Under the pieces are notes generated by a model. That model worked only from the letters and a program-made list of their open reading frames with translations. It was not told the origin of the DNA and ran no database searches. From Saccoglossus kowalevskii (taxonomy: Eukaryota > Hemichordata > Enteropneusta > Harrimaniidae): a DNA stretch of 64,000 nt. Both the position numbers and the translations under genes were made by a program. Below are positions 1 through 12,300 of the stretch, piece by piece. Positions within the stretch are counted from its first letter, which is position 1, and each line of letters begins with the position of its first letter. Where the stretch lies: positions 124,955-188,954 of the forward strand of contig NW_003149765.1 of the NCBI RefSeq assembly GCF_000003605.2. The letters are read 5' to 3'.

Positions 1-2939
1 AAGTCGGTGTGGCCTTAGGTTAAATTAATGACAGCAACAATTAATATAGAAGATTACACCACTATATTTACTTATATATTTTAATGCATATACTGTGTAT
101 TTTAATCTACTTGCTAATTTTTCTATAAAAAATGTAATTGTCTTTAAAATTATAATCATATTTTTCTTTTTAATATATCCGCCCCGCGTGGGCAGTTCGG
201 GTGGTTAAACTAATTGTCACCGTCTAATTTGGTACAATCAAAGACGGAGTACCACAGAAATTGTTATTATTCACCATTTTCTTTAGCTGTCACCATTGTA
301 AAATGGCATAAATATGGCGGAATTGGGTATCAACGCCGACGTAACTTTACGTAACACGTGCACCGGCGTCACTTTGCAACGGATTAGTAAGTCAATTAGA
401 AACCTAGAATGCAATTGTCAAATTAAAATATGTGTCGAATTTTCAAGCAGTTTATATCATTTATAGTTTAAACTGCTCAATATATATATGTTTATAACAC
501 TGAATTAACAGTATTGGTGATTATTTGTGTGGAAGACAGAAATTGCCTATTTGCGGGTCAGCAACTTGTTTGTATATTCTCCCATGGTTGCTATAGTTAT
601 ACTATAGTGAACTCAATAATATGGCATAATCCGATAATAGAGAATATAAAAATCTGAATATTGTTTTGACTAGCATTCACATATATATTTACAATGTAGG
701 TCAGGTTAAATGTTTTAGAGCTTGTATGACATCGATAAACGCCCATGTAATTGTTTAAACAAACATCAGTACAAGATAATAATTTGCACAATTGATATCG
801 AACGTAATGTAAAACCCCTTTTACCATAATATCCGCACATTTTCGCACATTTCCCATTGACAAAATAGCGCCAGGGGAAAACGAGACAACACGCAATCTT
901 CAAAAAAATCGCTTATTATGAATTTGCACATTTGACGTATTGTTGTACCAGGCGCAACGCTAATATTTAGTTTCATCTAGATTTGTATATGTAAGGAATT
1001 ACAAGTACGAGTGATGATATATAGTTCATTTAACCACATAAATCGTTTCATGTTCATCGTATGATCTTTGATAATTTAGTTGTACTCAGATGTTACCGGT
1101 AGTATTTTATTAACTCACGATGCTATCGAAGTTCTCCGACATTAAAAATTGACAAACAATCAAAAACACCATTTATATCACGTCGTCTTCGATATGGTTT
1201 CTATGCGACACATACACGGCGTGTAAAACATCTCGTATCTATCTGTTAAGGCGTGAACTATATTTTCATTTATATTTACAAAGCAGTTCTAATACAACAA
1301 TGTCCACAAAAACAAGTATGATGTTTTTGTATTGAAATAAACTTTCACGAGGTTTTCCCACGGTCGAGTACCATTCTGGCTATTACGGTTCAGTACCACC
1401 CTTAAAACGAAAGAAACTTTTTTACTCAGAGGGCGATATACACATACAGCTAAATACGCTCATAATCTAATAATTGCACATCAAATGGCGTCTATATTAT
1501 ACTTATTGTCCGAATACCTGCGTTATAGCAAAAATATATAGTTGTTGATATTAGTCATTGTTGACATTATTGTTTATTAATTTCCACGAGTAGATGTAAA
1601 CATATCTGGATATTATCTCACGCTCTATCCTCACATAAATTTATTACAAGCCTAATATCTAATAAATATTGATAACATACACAAGAGATATTATAACCAA
1701 ACTATTAAAAAAAGAACAAGGCTTTTAAATGAATAGGATCAACATACATTAGAAGAGTTGGTTTGTGTCTCCATAGCAACCACCAAGAAACAATACAATA
1801 AAAACAAAATCCGAATTGACATGCAATGTGTTTGTGTAAAAGGACATTTTCGTTTTGTTGACACATAGGATAGTGTCTAACATTTCGTATCATATAGTAC
1901 TCAAACACGTTTCCTATATTACTCACAGCTTATATATAAATTAGTTCACCTAATTACAATATATCTGTTTATAAATCAAAATAGGCAAAATGCAACATTA
2001 CTAGCTAAGTTTAATCAAAACTCATTCTTTAAACATTGATATTCTCGTTTACATTTTTCGTACCCTTCTTGAAGCTGACATACTTGTATTATGGGTGTAA
2101 GATTTCTGTCATATTTTATTTAATTTTGTATTGACTTAATATGACTTGCATAGATGATGTACATGTACTAACAAGTTGTAATATCGCCAACAAGTGTCGT
2201 GATCGAGAGATGACAGGCTTCCAGCTGTATGTAATCACGCAAGCAAACACAAAATGATTGATTCCATTGTTAAGCGTTCTTGAGCGTACAGTGACATAAC
2301 AGTATTCTGTCGGAATTGTGTCGACACTCAAGTTTTCAACCAGTAGTTCCACTACAATAATTCTTCAATACTAGTGACTGCTTGTATTACTAGTATTACA
2401 GGTATGTCTGAAAAATATTATGAGTATTTAAGTTACACACTACACTACACTACAAACTATTTATCAAAAAGCTGTTTGGATGACGCACCTAGAGAAATGA
2501 TGTGGAGAGATGAATAATAACGAGATATACGTAAGCGTTATTTATTATAGTCCTAACAAATAATGTATTTGGAGATATTGCAGTATACAATACAAATATT
2601 ATGAAAACCAGCAATTTATAAACTAATTATTCAATTAATTAGTTAATTAACAATGATTAACATATTCATAGTGCTCTTTTCACAATAAAACAATTACCAG
2701 AAGCAAAATGACAAAATGATATAACAATAAAAAATAAGATGAATACGCATTTTAAATAATATTGGTAACAAACAGTCGTGAGTGCGATTGAGTTTGAGTC
2801 ATATGTGGTGATAAAAATATATAGTTCAGGTCACATAAATACATAATTGTATTTGCCTATCTATATTTACTGCAGCATAAAAGAAATCGTACGTTCCATG
2901 TAGTATAAATTGCAGATTGAATGGCAAATATGGCACCAG
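1..2939. other. Non-coding flank, no gene recognised
   Basis: AT-rich sequence with only short, stop-bounded frames. None resembles a known protein, and none has plausible splice sites joined to a homologous exon. A small less AT-rich patch lies near 300-400. The part from about 2810 onward resembles the region upstream of gene A (about 5890-6110), so the right end belongs to the duplicated 5' flank of the relict gene that follows. Confidence 0.5.
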
Positions 2940-3540
2940 TAACCTGCATATTTTACAGCACGCCTGGAAACAATACAGGTGCATAATATATAATACACAA
3001 TAAACCCATCATTGTTTACAACAATGGCTCATTGTTGTTTCAAATGTTGGCTAAATTCCAATGAAGCTAAATTATTTTCAATAATTGAAAGAGATGATAT
3101 TGTTAAAACTAAAATATTATTCAAGTTAATAATTTATTTTACCAGATGCATATGCCGTTACAGGCCACTCTTAGCCTCAAACTCACTTTACCCATCATCA
3201 AAAAACATTAGTAACAACGCTGTTATGTTGCCCATGTTTGTAGTTCTAACTAATCATTCACATTCACTATTATTTACATTTATAGTAAATAGACACGACG
3301 AACTAACGATACGTATGCTGACATAGTTAGGTCATAACCTATCCACCTGATACACAAACCAAAAATAGCTCCAGGATTCTCAAGCAAATAAATTAGGATG
3401 ACAAGGAAAGGGCGACAAAAGTGCAGTTTTTACTGTTTTAATTTTAATTAACGCAAGATGAGGAGAATACTACCAGTCATGGCAATCCAAATGGTTCGAT
3501 TACTGCAAGAAAAAAAATCAAATTACATTTTCACCACAAA
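2940..3540 (+). pseudogene. Relict TRPC-like gene copy: 5' flank, part of exon 1, intron 1, part of exon 2
   Basis: This is a dead copy of an A/C-type channel gene. The 5' flank (2944-3035) matches the flank of gene A at 6048-6130. The frame then gives SNEAKLFSIIERDDIVKTK..LFK (about 3057-3124), which aligns with PNEAEFLEMVESGDVVKTKMLLK of gene A exon 1. The exon-end donor is lost: the G after AAG is missing, leaving TTAATA. The following intron still resembles intron 1 of gene A, including the stretch reading ATAGCTCCAG near 3365. At about 3458-3512, RRILPVMAIQMVRLL aligns with exon 2 of gene A, with about eight codons missing in the middle (LAAESNNF). No exon 3 or later exon follows on this strand. 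Confidence 0.8.
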
Positions 3541-4388
3541 ACAAGTTAGTACAGTGGACGTAGCATATGGCTTAGGCAGTATTATTGTATGTGCAAAGAA
3601 TTATTGGAACCTACATTTTTATTCCATAATTTTCAGTGTGGAAATTGTAGTGAGTAGTTAGTCAGATTTGTTTGTGGAGTGACTTACTTAAAAGAAGCAT
3701 TGGTATCATTCAATAATACCAACATATCGTGAATTTGCTCATCAGAACATCCATGGAAGCCTAATTCAGAAATGCATCAACCATTCAAAATACATCAATT
3801 TGCAAATGCAAATGCCAATTTCACATTAACCTCTACACGATTAAATATTCTCCGTCATCAATATTGTTAAGCTATTGTATCAGATATGTAACGGCAATCA
3901 ATAACACCGATTTTATTACAGAGTTCAGTCCGTGATAGAATCACAACTCCTGTGATTTGTTTGACATTGAATGAATTTTAAGTTCGATGTGAGAATCATA
4001 TCCATTCAGTCGTTATACAAACTGCTTGTTTTGAAAATAGTCAATATCAATGTTTAGTAAATTTGAAGGTGATCTTACTACAACCATAAAGGTTAAATAA
4101 ATATTACAACACACTGATTTCTGTCATTGTTTTAGTTATCAATCAAGCCAATCAACAAGCGCGACGCACAACGACATCAGTTGAAAACGTTTTGATGTTA
4201 TTCAATTTGCCAATATAAACCTGAAGTTTATGAATGTAAAATAACGAGTTGGTTGTGTCGAGAGTACCGTTAGTTAGGCGCTTGGACGCTTACTAATCAG
4301 GCAAGTTCTGACCTAGAGGTGAAACTGAAATGTGTCTATTTTTCAGTAGTTCGGCTTTGCATAAAAAGAGACATTTTTCCTTCACAAC

Positions 4389-5195
4389 AGAGTTAAAACT
4401 GGAATAACAATACATCTCATTATTAGGCTTTTACATAAAACAGATGGATATTACACTTTATTGTTTATTCATGAAGTGAAAATTCATGTGACAGCTTGCA
4501 TAGTAATACAATTGTCAACGATTGTTTCGACAGGTATGATAGATTGTGTAGCAGTGAGTGGACTTAAAACGTTAACAGAGTTAAAATTAAATTACGCATA
4601 GATCTTATTATTTTATAGTCCAGCTTTACATAAAAACAGATGGTTATTACACGTTTTCTGTGTATTTATAAATGCACGTGACAGCTTGTTTAGTAATACA
4701 ATTGTCAACGATTGTTTAGACGCATTCAAACCAGTGTGAAATATTGTGTAGCAGTGAGTGGAATTAAAACGTTAACGGGTAACATTAAAAATGAAATAAG
4801 CATTATGACATATCTCATTATACGGGTTGGTTATGCCGAGAGTATTGTCAGTTGGGCGTCTTAACGTTTTTCTCAGGATATGTTTGTAGATTGATTTTTT
4901 GTTTTGTTTTTGTCAATAAAATCATCAAGATGACTTGTCCCTATTAAAGTCATTGACGAAGGTTAGAGTGTTATGCGCTTAGTAATCAGGCAAGTTCTTA
5001 CCTCTAGCAACGGGAAGTTGTCTGTTGTTCGGTAGTCAAAGGGTCATAACACTTTCCCCGTTTATTTAATGTGTGGGAATGCATGTGGCAGCATGTATAA
5101 CAATACAATTATCAACAATGTTTTTAGACACATTCAAATAGGTATTCAAATGATACTATGTACCAGCGAGTGCAATTGAAACGGTTAAAATTGAA
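4389..5195. repeat. Degenerate tandem array, unit about 190 bp
   Basis: Two clear adjacent copies run from about 4389 to 4576 and from 4577 to 4767. Both contain ACAGATGG.TATTACAC, then GTGACAGCTTG, AATACAATTGTCAACGATTG and TGTGTAGCAGTGAGTGGA, and end in AAAACGTTAAC. A third, more diverged copy spans about 5030-5195. A separate block, GTTGGTTGTGTCGAGAGTA with CTAATCAGGCAAGTTCT..CCT, occurs at 4248-4322 and again at 4826-5003, where about 100 bp of unrelated sequence interrupts it. No coding frame is supported. The array lies between two relict pieces of channel genes. Confidence 0.75.
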
Positions 5196-5414
5196 ACACA
5201 CCATCACCAACATCTAAAAATAAAAACACTCAGGAAAACAATATCATATCAATACTAACATCAATATGAATGAAATTCGAGACACTAAAAATTACGGAAT
5301 TAAAAACAAAACCAGAATGATGGTACCAATAGATCTTGGCACATTTACACTACCAAACGCCAAATGCTATGTTCGCTGTAATACATGTTATTGTAGTGAA
5401 AATGATAGGTATAC

Positions 5415-5573
5415 TAATGCAATTTGAATCTATCTTGCTTCTGTTACTCTCGGCAGTGAATCGATGAATAGATCCATCGATGCCATTACTGAATCGCGGT
5501 TAGCGAGGGTAAGGTAGGCAGGTGAAGTTGGGCCACGAAATCGTTAATTCGTCGATCAAAATGTGTTCTTGTC
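5415..5573 (-). pseudogene. Relict exon 3 of an A/C-type TRPC-like gene, opposite orientation
   Basis: Read on the - strand this matches exon 3 of gene C (37104-37270) over nearly its whole length. It starts after a kept CAG acceptor (5574-5576) and includes the coding stretch SPAYLTLANRDSVMASMDL of the TRP_2 domain. In-frame stops occur near its start and its end, and a frame slip of the N-terminal part is visible, so it cannot be functional. The flanking intron sequence on both sides also resembles introns 2 and 3 of gene C. No other exon of this - strand copy was found, so it is a fragment, inverted relative to the relict at 2940-3540. Confidence 0.8.
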
Positions 5574-6047
5574 CTGAAACATAGAACATTGAACATATTT
5601 TACAGCATTGATGTTATCTGGCCGTCTTTCTATCTCTAGCAACAAACTAATTTTGAAATGTTTTTTCTTCACACCATATGTCGCCGTTTTTTCAGCTTTA
5701 CAACACAGCTTGCAATTATATAACATTCTTGTGTCATTGGTAGAATTATAAACAGCATCAAATGCCATACGTTGTGTCGATAATGACTAATTATGACATT
5801 TAGTAAATTATTTTCAGAATTATTTTGAAATGTTTTTTTTATCCGCGTGTCAGTTTGAACCGTATGTAATATTACCTAAATAACAAATACATAGATCAGG
5901 CTGCATAGAGAAATTAGTGTTTGCATTTACCGGGTCGTATTTACTGTACAATCAAAACAAATACGTTTTATATCGAATTATTAAAGAATATTAAATGAGT
6001 TGTTAATCGTTATTCGCGATTGCATGGTGAGTATGATGCAGGTAACC

Positions 6048-6130
6048 CGCATATTTTACATGTCCAGGTAATACATGTGCAATTGTAAAGGGATAAAAAT
6101 AATATACTCGTCAGCGTCACAACAATCCGT
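6048..6130 (+). promoter_or_regulatory. Conserved 5' flank block upstream of gene A
   Basis: The block reads CCCGCATATTTTACATGTCC, then AATACATGTGCAATTGTAAA and GGGATAAAAATAATA. Very similar blocks lie before the relict gene (2944-3035) and alone at 19153-19260. It is about 260 bp upstream of the gene A start codon. It may be part of the duplicated promoter or 5' untranslated region. Function is inferred only from position and conservation. Confidence 0.4.
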
Positions 6131-6392
6131 CGTCACTGATTGGCCAACGGAAAGACAAGAACAAGTAAGCCCTGGCCCAGAACAGTGGTAATAATACAAG
6201 CATGGACATGTAGTGTGCATGTGACCAGGGCGTTCGCTTAAAAAACAACAACAACGACATACTTTCTTGTCAAATCACGTTCTCAAGTGATTTACAGCGT
6301 ACTACAGTCTTAATAAACGAAGACAACCCATTCTGATTGAATAATCTGTGATTCGAAACTAAATAGAAAACGCAACTGTACCGGAACTCAAC

Positions 6393-9300
6393 ATGGCAGA
6401 GTCCGACGTGTGTGAGCTTTCCAAAATGACAACTAAAGAGTGGGCCTATTTCATGGACGGGGACGATGGACTAACACCCAACGAAGCGGAATTTTTAGAA
6501 ATGGTCGAAAGTGGTGATGTTGTTAAAACTAAGATGTTATTGAAGGTAAGCAGTTGTCCTAGCATATGGTTATGCTGTTACAGACCAGTCTTCTCCTCGT
6601 ACATATATCACGTGTGTATTTTATAATAAGAGCAGCAGCGAACACCTATTGTGTTATTGTTTGGTGCAAATGACCAGTTACTAAAGCATTTATATTAGGT
6701 AGTTTGCTCCAGTTGCCATACCCAACGCACTCATGCTAGCATGGTTTACTCATATAGTAATTATACAATGAGGTTTCTACAATTTCAGAATAATATTACC
6801 TATTAATATTAATATTTAGCGACTGTAATATCAGTGTCAATATTCATCTATGCTAATTCTTTAATGTGAGGTGACATTCGTGGGTAACATATTGTTAAGC
6901 TAACCTCACCCCAACACACACATAGACAACATAGCTCCAGCGGTTTTCGAAAACATAAATATTTTGATTTGACAAATTGCATAACAATAGTGTATTCTTT
7001 ACCCCTCTAAATGTATGCTAAGTGTGATCTATAATCTATAATAAAAACAAACCAGATAGAACCAATATCTAGGAAAGTTATATCGTATGTATGAACTAAA
7101 ATTCCGTATTTCACATCAGAGCCACACATACAATAATTAATTGGTTTTAGCCCAAAAGACTTTAACTGTAGTGCAATGAATATTAGTAATATTTCTTCGC
7201 GTATTTTAAATCTGTTTAACAGAATGGATTATTTGACGTCAACTGCGTTGTCATGCGGGGTATGCTACCAGTTACGGCAATCCAGCTTGCCGCTGAAAGC
7301 AACAACTTCCAGATGGTTCGATTGCTGTTGGATAGTGGTGTGAAACGTATTCCTAAACCGTCGATATGCATTGGTTAGTACATATGAAATAAAATTGTGT
7401 AAAGAGAAAATAGTCACAAACGTAAATATATAATGCATGCGTTTGTAACGTGTTGAATAAATGTCATTATTTCAGGAGAAGAACAGATTTTGGACGATGA
7501 CTTGAGTTACAGCATATTTTGTGGACTTGCTTCACCCGCATACCTAAACCTCGCTAACCGTGATCCAGTGATGGCATCGATGGATCTAGCAAACGATTTA
7601 CAGAAAGTAACAGAAGCAAAAGAATCTCAAATGACATCAGTGGTATTGAATTACATTATTACATATCCAGTATTTTTACTGCAATAAAAGTTATTACAGC
7701 AGACTTGACAGGGCACAGCGTATAATTGTAATATATGCATTTCTTTTTTTGTCTTCACTAAGGAAAGATATATTGAATTGAAAAATAAGGTACAACAGCA
7801 TACCCTAGATTTACTTGATTGCTGTGAATGTTCTGAAGAAGTGTCTACTTTGATTCTTGGATACAATTATGATGAAAATGCGGAAAGAAAACTTCTTCTG
7901 AAAGGAAAAGTGGTCACCAAAGCCATAGCAACCAAGCATAAAAAGGTGTGTAACAGAAAAACTTGTTATTATCACCCAAACACATTTAAATCATGTAAAA
8001 TTCAAACAATTTTGAAAGGTTTTTGAAACATTACACATATCTGGAAATACACCTTAGTACAGGTAATTTTTCAAAACATCACTGGAAAATGTAAGTTACT
8101 TTAGTACTTTTACCAATCACTGGTGTAGTACTATACTATATCGCGGAGATAATATAAATGAACCGCTTTTTAAAGAACTGGTGCTTAACTGTAATGATTG
8201 TCGGCATGTTCGTTATCTTATTCTGTAAGGAAAATGTTTATAAATAACATAAATGTGACATAGAACAGTTAGTGCCATTATGTAGAGCCGTTTTTATTCG
8301 TGTCGATAAGTGTAAATAATGGATAAGAACATTATAACTTAAGATATAAGTTATATAGAGCATAACAAATGTAGGGGTTGTATGTAATATCACTTAACAT
8401 TCGGATAGTTACAATACTATAAATAACCTAATTTGCTATTTTGGTATTAAAGTAATTTCTTAAGTAATAAGTGACTTTATCCAATTGACTTATTAAACTA
8501 ACCATGAGAAATGTGATACCTTTTGTGATGAACTATTAACATATTTCAGCTTTGGAACAACGATGTTAATGTGATTTTAGGGGGATTACCTAAACTATGT
8601 GTTTTCTAATACAATACGAGATAGATGAAACATCCTTTGTGTAACCCCGTTTGTAGCCTAGTGCATCAAACAATTGCAACATGCATTAAAATACCAGCAA
8701 ACTATCTGAGACTTAATGATTACAATGATCTGTTCTCTATTTCATACATAATTATGCCTAGTTATATACACATATATAAATGTTATGCAATACACATCCA
8801 CGTACGTTCTCATTTTTTGTATCAATTCAATGTTTACCTGGTCATGCATTGTACTGTACATTTTTAGTAGACTTGATGCTTGATATTTTTTTTATTTCCA
8901 GTTCATAGCACACTACAAATGTCAGAACGTGATTAGAAAGCTTTGGAACAAAGGCCAACCAGGATGGCATTGCAGGAATAGCTTTTGGTGGTGGGTTTTG
9001 TACTGCATATACTGTTTGATTGTATACGTGTTACTAATGCCGTTACTTGCCGTCATGTATATCATAGCACCTTGCTCGTCTGTGGCGAAAATTCTGGACA
9101 ACCCTAAAGCCAAATTTTTAACGCAAATGGTGGCATACTTGCAATTTGTTATTTTAGGCATCTTGCTTAACTTCGGTCCTGGTGGTATGTTTTATGCGGA
9201 TTATGCCTATGAGTATTTCTTATTTTGTCTCATAATTTATGAAATTGCGCTTATCTGGGGGGAAATTCGAGAAATGAGAATAAGCGGATTGATATGTTAC

Positions 9301-12300
9301 TTCAATTCTTTTTGGAACTACATGGATCTACTGGTACTGTTCTCGTTTCTTGCGGACTCCTCGCTTCGTATTGTTAGTTTGTTAAGTGGCGAGTACGTCA
9401 ATCCTGAGGTTAACTTATTCTGGATCACCTGGACGGCTTTAATTCTTACTGTTGCTTGTCTTCGATTCTTGAACAATTTCTACCTTTCCTTCTATCTTGG
9501 TCCCATGCTACTAATCTTCACTGCAATGACCAGTGACGTCATCAGATTTCTCATTATATTTCTATACACTGTAACGGCGTTTGCACTCGGATTCTACTAC
9601 CTGTATGATGATTTTGGTACCGACACTGTGTTTAGCGAGTGAGTATGCCCTGCTTTTCAGTAAAAATCTGTTGTTACATTCCCTGTTCATATGAAGTTTT
9701 TAGTTTGATTCAAATTTGCCTACTGACCTGGCAAATGTCATTAAATCTCAGTCATATCAGTAGGCATAATATGGTCAATGTTTATTTTTAACTATTGCTA
9801 TATTAGTAATATAGCCCCTGTTTGTGTCAAAAATTTTGAGTGTGGCAAATAACGGAAGGCACATTAATTACAACTTACACAAAAATATGATATTAATACA
9901 CTTATAAATGGGAAATAAGTAAAGCAATTCAAGCTCATACAAACATGTGATTAAATGATCAACTAGCTATTATTAATTTATGCGAATTATCAACACAATG
10001 CAATACTGATATATTTATTGGAGATACACATTGTTACGCTTTACTGAATGAAGTTCGTAAGTGAGATTTAAATGATGTGTTCCGAGAAAAAAGGCGCCTT
10101 GAATTCAATAATGTAAAACGGTAACACTGCGAGGGGATTCTAACCAGATCAGAGATGTATATGGTAGTTTATACATAGGGCCATGCAAGTCTGTCATATA
10201 GGCAAGAATAACTTACTAGTCTGGTCCATCTTTTATTTAAAAACGTTCTGTGAGCATTTCATGTTTGCAAAAAAGTGTTATAGGGGTTATTTACGGTTGC
10301 TTTGGTGTTATGCCCCTATTTTAAAATGATTTGTTTTACCAAGCATGATCCCAAATTGTTAAAACCAACATGGCCGCCATGTTTCACATATTTCACATAA
10401 TTGACAAATAAAAATGGTACTACATTTGTGACCAAAGAAGCCACATACTAATATTGTGTCATTTAAGTTTATAAAACATTGTCCTCTATCTTTAATATAT
10501 TCTCCAGAATGGCCGTCATATTTAAATAAAAAAATTATACTGTAGCATATTTTGAATAGTAAATATACTTATATATGTGTTATCAAATATTCCCTAATGA
10601 CGTTGCATTAGTTTTGTGCACAAAATTTTAGGATGACGCCACTACATGTGTATTACAAGAATCATAGTAAGATTCGAAAAAAGAGTGTCGTATATATGCA
10701 CTGAATTTTGTAGCACTGTTGTTTTCTTTCATAACCATTATTGTGCTGGTGTCTACCCAACGTTGTCCAACCCAACTAAGGAATGTAAACAATATATGCA
10801 TGAACAAATGCAAATGTTACGTGCTGAAGTGATTGGAAGTCTTTCCACATGCAATAAATTGCTTCTAGTAGATGCAAAATGTCACAACTTTCGCTGAGAG
10901 AATTTGCTTGTTTGGTGATCGATGGTCGAGCATTGGCAATGCCCTTTGAACACGTTTCTTAGGAAATATGCTGAGAATAAGAATTTGCCTACACGTATGC
11001 GACAGATAGCACACTTTATCAAGGACGGCACATGAACGAAACGAACACATGGGATTTGACCCATATGGTGAATAATAACAAAATAAGACTGATTTTTCAC
11101 CAGATAATTGGTTCAATTTTATTTTTTTAGATAAAAAAGCCAATGTAGCAAAGTATTACGTCACTTGTGCCTAAAATTTGGCTGTAGGATTCAAGGATGT
11201 ATCTGAGAACAACTGTTCTGATCAAGAGATAAACACTGGGCTCTTAAATGAAATGCCGTGTGTGCTGTGTACTGGACCAGTGAAAATATGGCTGAAATAT
11301 ATGAAGCATTTATTTGCTTTCGTCAAACGTTTGTGGTCATTAGAGATGGGATAGTGGTCTCCGATGTAGCACATGTTAAGCATTCCAATTTGTGGTTGGA
11401 TATACCGGAAAATTACATACCTCTTGATTGATACTGTTTTCATTGATTTAGGTTGGCAAGTTGGTCAGGGTAAAGCGTTGTAGATGTAGATGTAAATGCC
11501 GTTTGTACCATGCATTATGACAAAAAAAGCTTTATATAAATTGACTGGCTATCCTTCCAGATTTTCTGATTTGACAGGAGGCTTGAACGAGAGCTTACTG
11601 ATGCTTACTTACTTGTGGTTTTGCCAGTACTAAAACCTTTCAGCATTTTTCTTTGAAGACTACCAAGAATTTTCAAAACTATACTGACCATTTCCATTAA
11701 CATCAATAACGATGTGGGATATGTTTATGTACATAGTTCCACAGTCAGCTGTCGCATAATTGATAATAAAATAAAAGCGATATTTACTCTATGGGGCCGC
11801 CACCTCGAACACGGCATGAAACTAATTAAAGAAACAAGTTGTGAAACGCGTTTTTCAGATTCCTACAAACCGAGGAAAAAATACCACTCTTTTTCACAGC
11901 AATAGCGCACCATTTAGATAATATAAAGCTAACCACTAACAAAATTTGGCCGAATTCGTCGTTTTCGTGTGGAAAAATCCCTTGTTTTACAAAGTTGCTT
12001 TCCCAGTATATAACAATAAGAACTTTGTCTTCCCCAGCTTAGTTATATTGTGAACATACTAAATACATACTCTGACATCGACGGGTACCAGTTATATTAA
12101 AATTATTGAGAATATTTTTTCAACTTAATGATTCTGAATCACTTAACCTGCACACATGTACACACACACTCTGACGCGTAAACTTGAAAACTTGGTTTGA
12201 CATTTTTTCTGACATGACTTTGGAACATCGCGGCGGGTGTGGCATGCCAGCAGCAGATGCTTACCCTTCACGTGCACCTGGTCTGACTCCCTTGTGGGGG

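Noticed and set aside
3012-3326. 104-codon open stretch read as a small gene
   Set aside because: Only about 23 codons resemble channel exon 1; the rest reads into the old intron 1, so it belongs to the relict gene.
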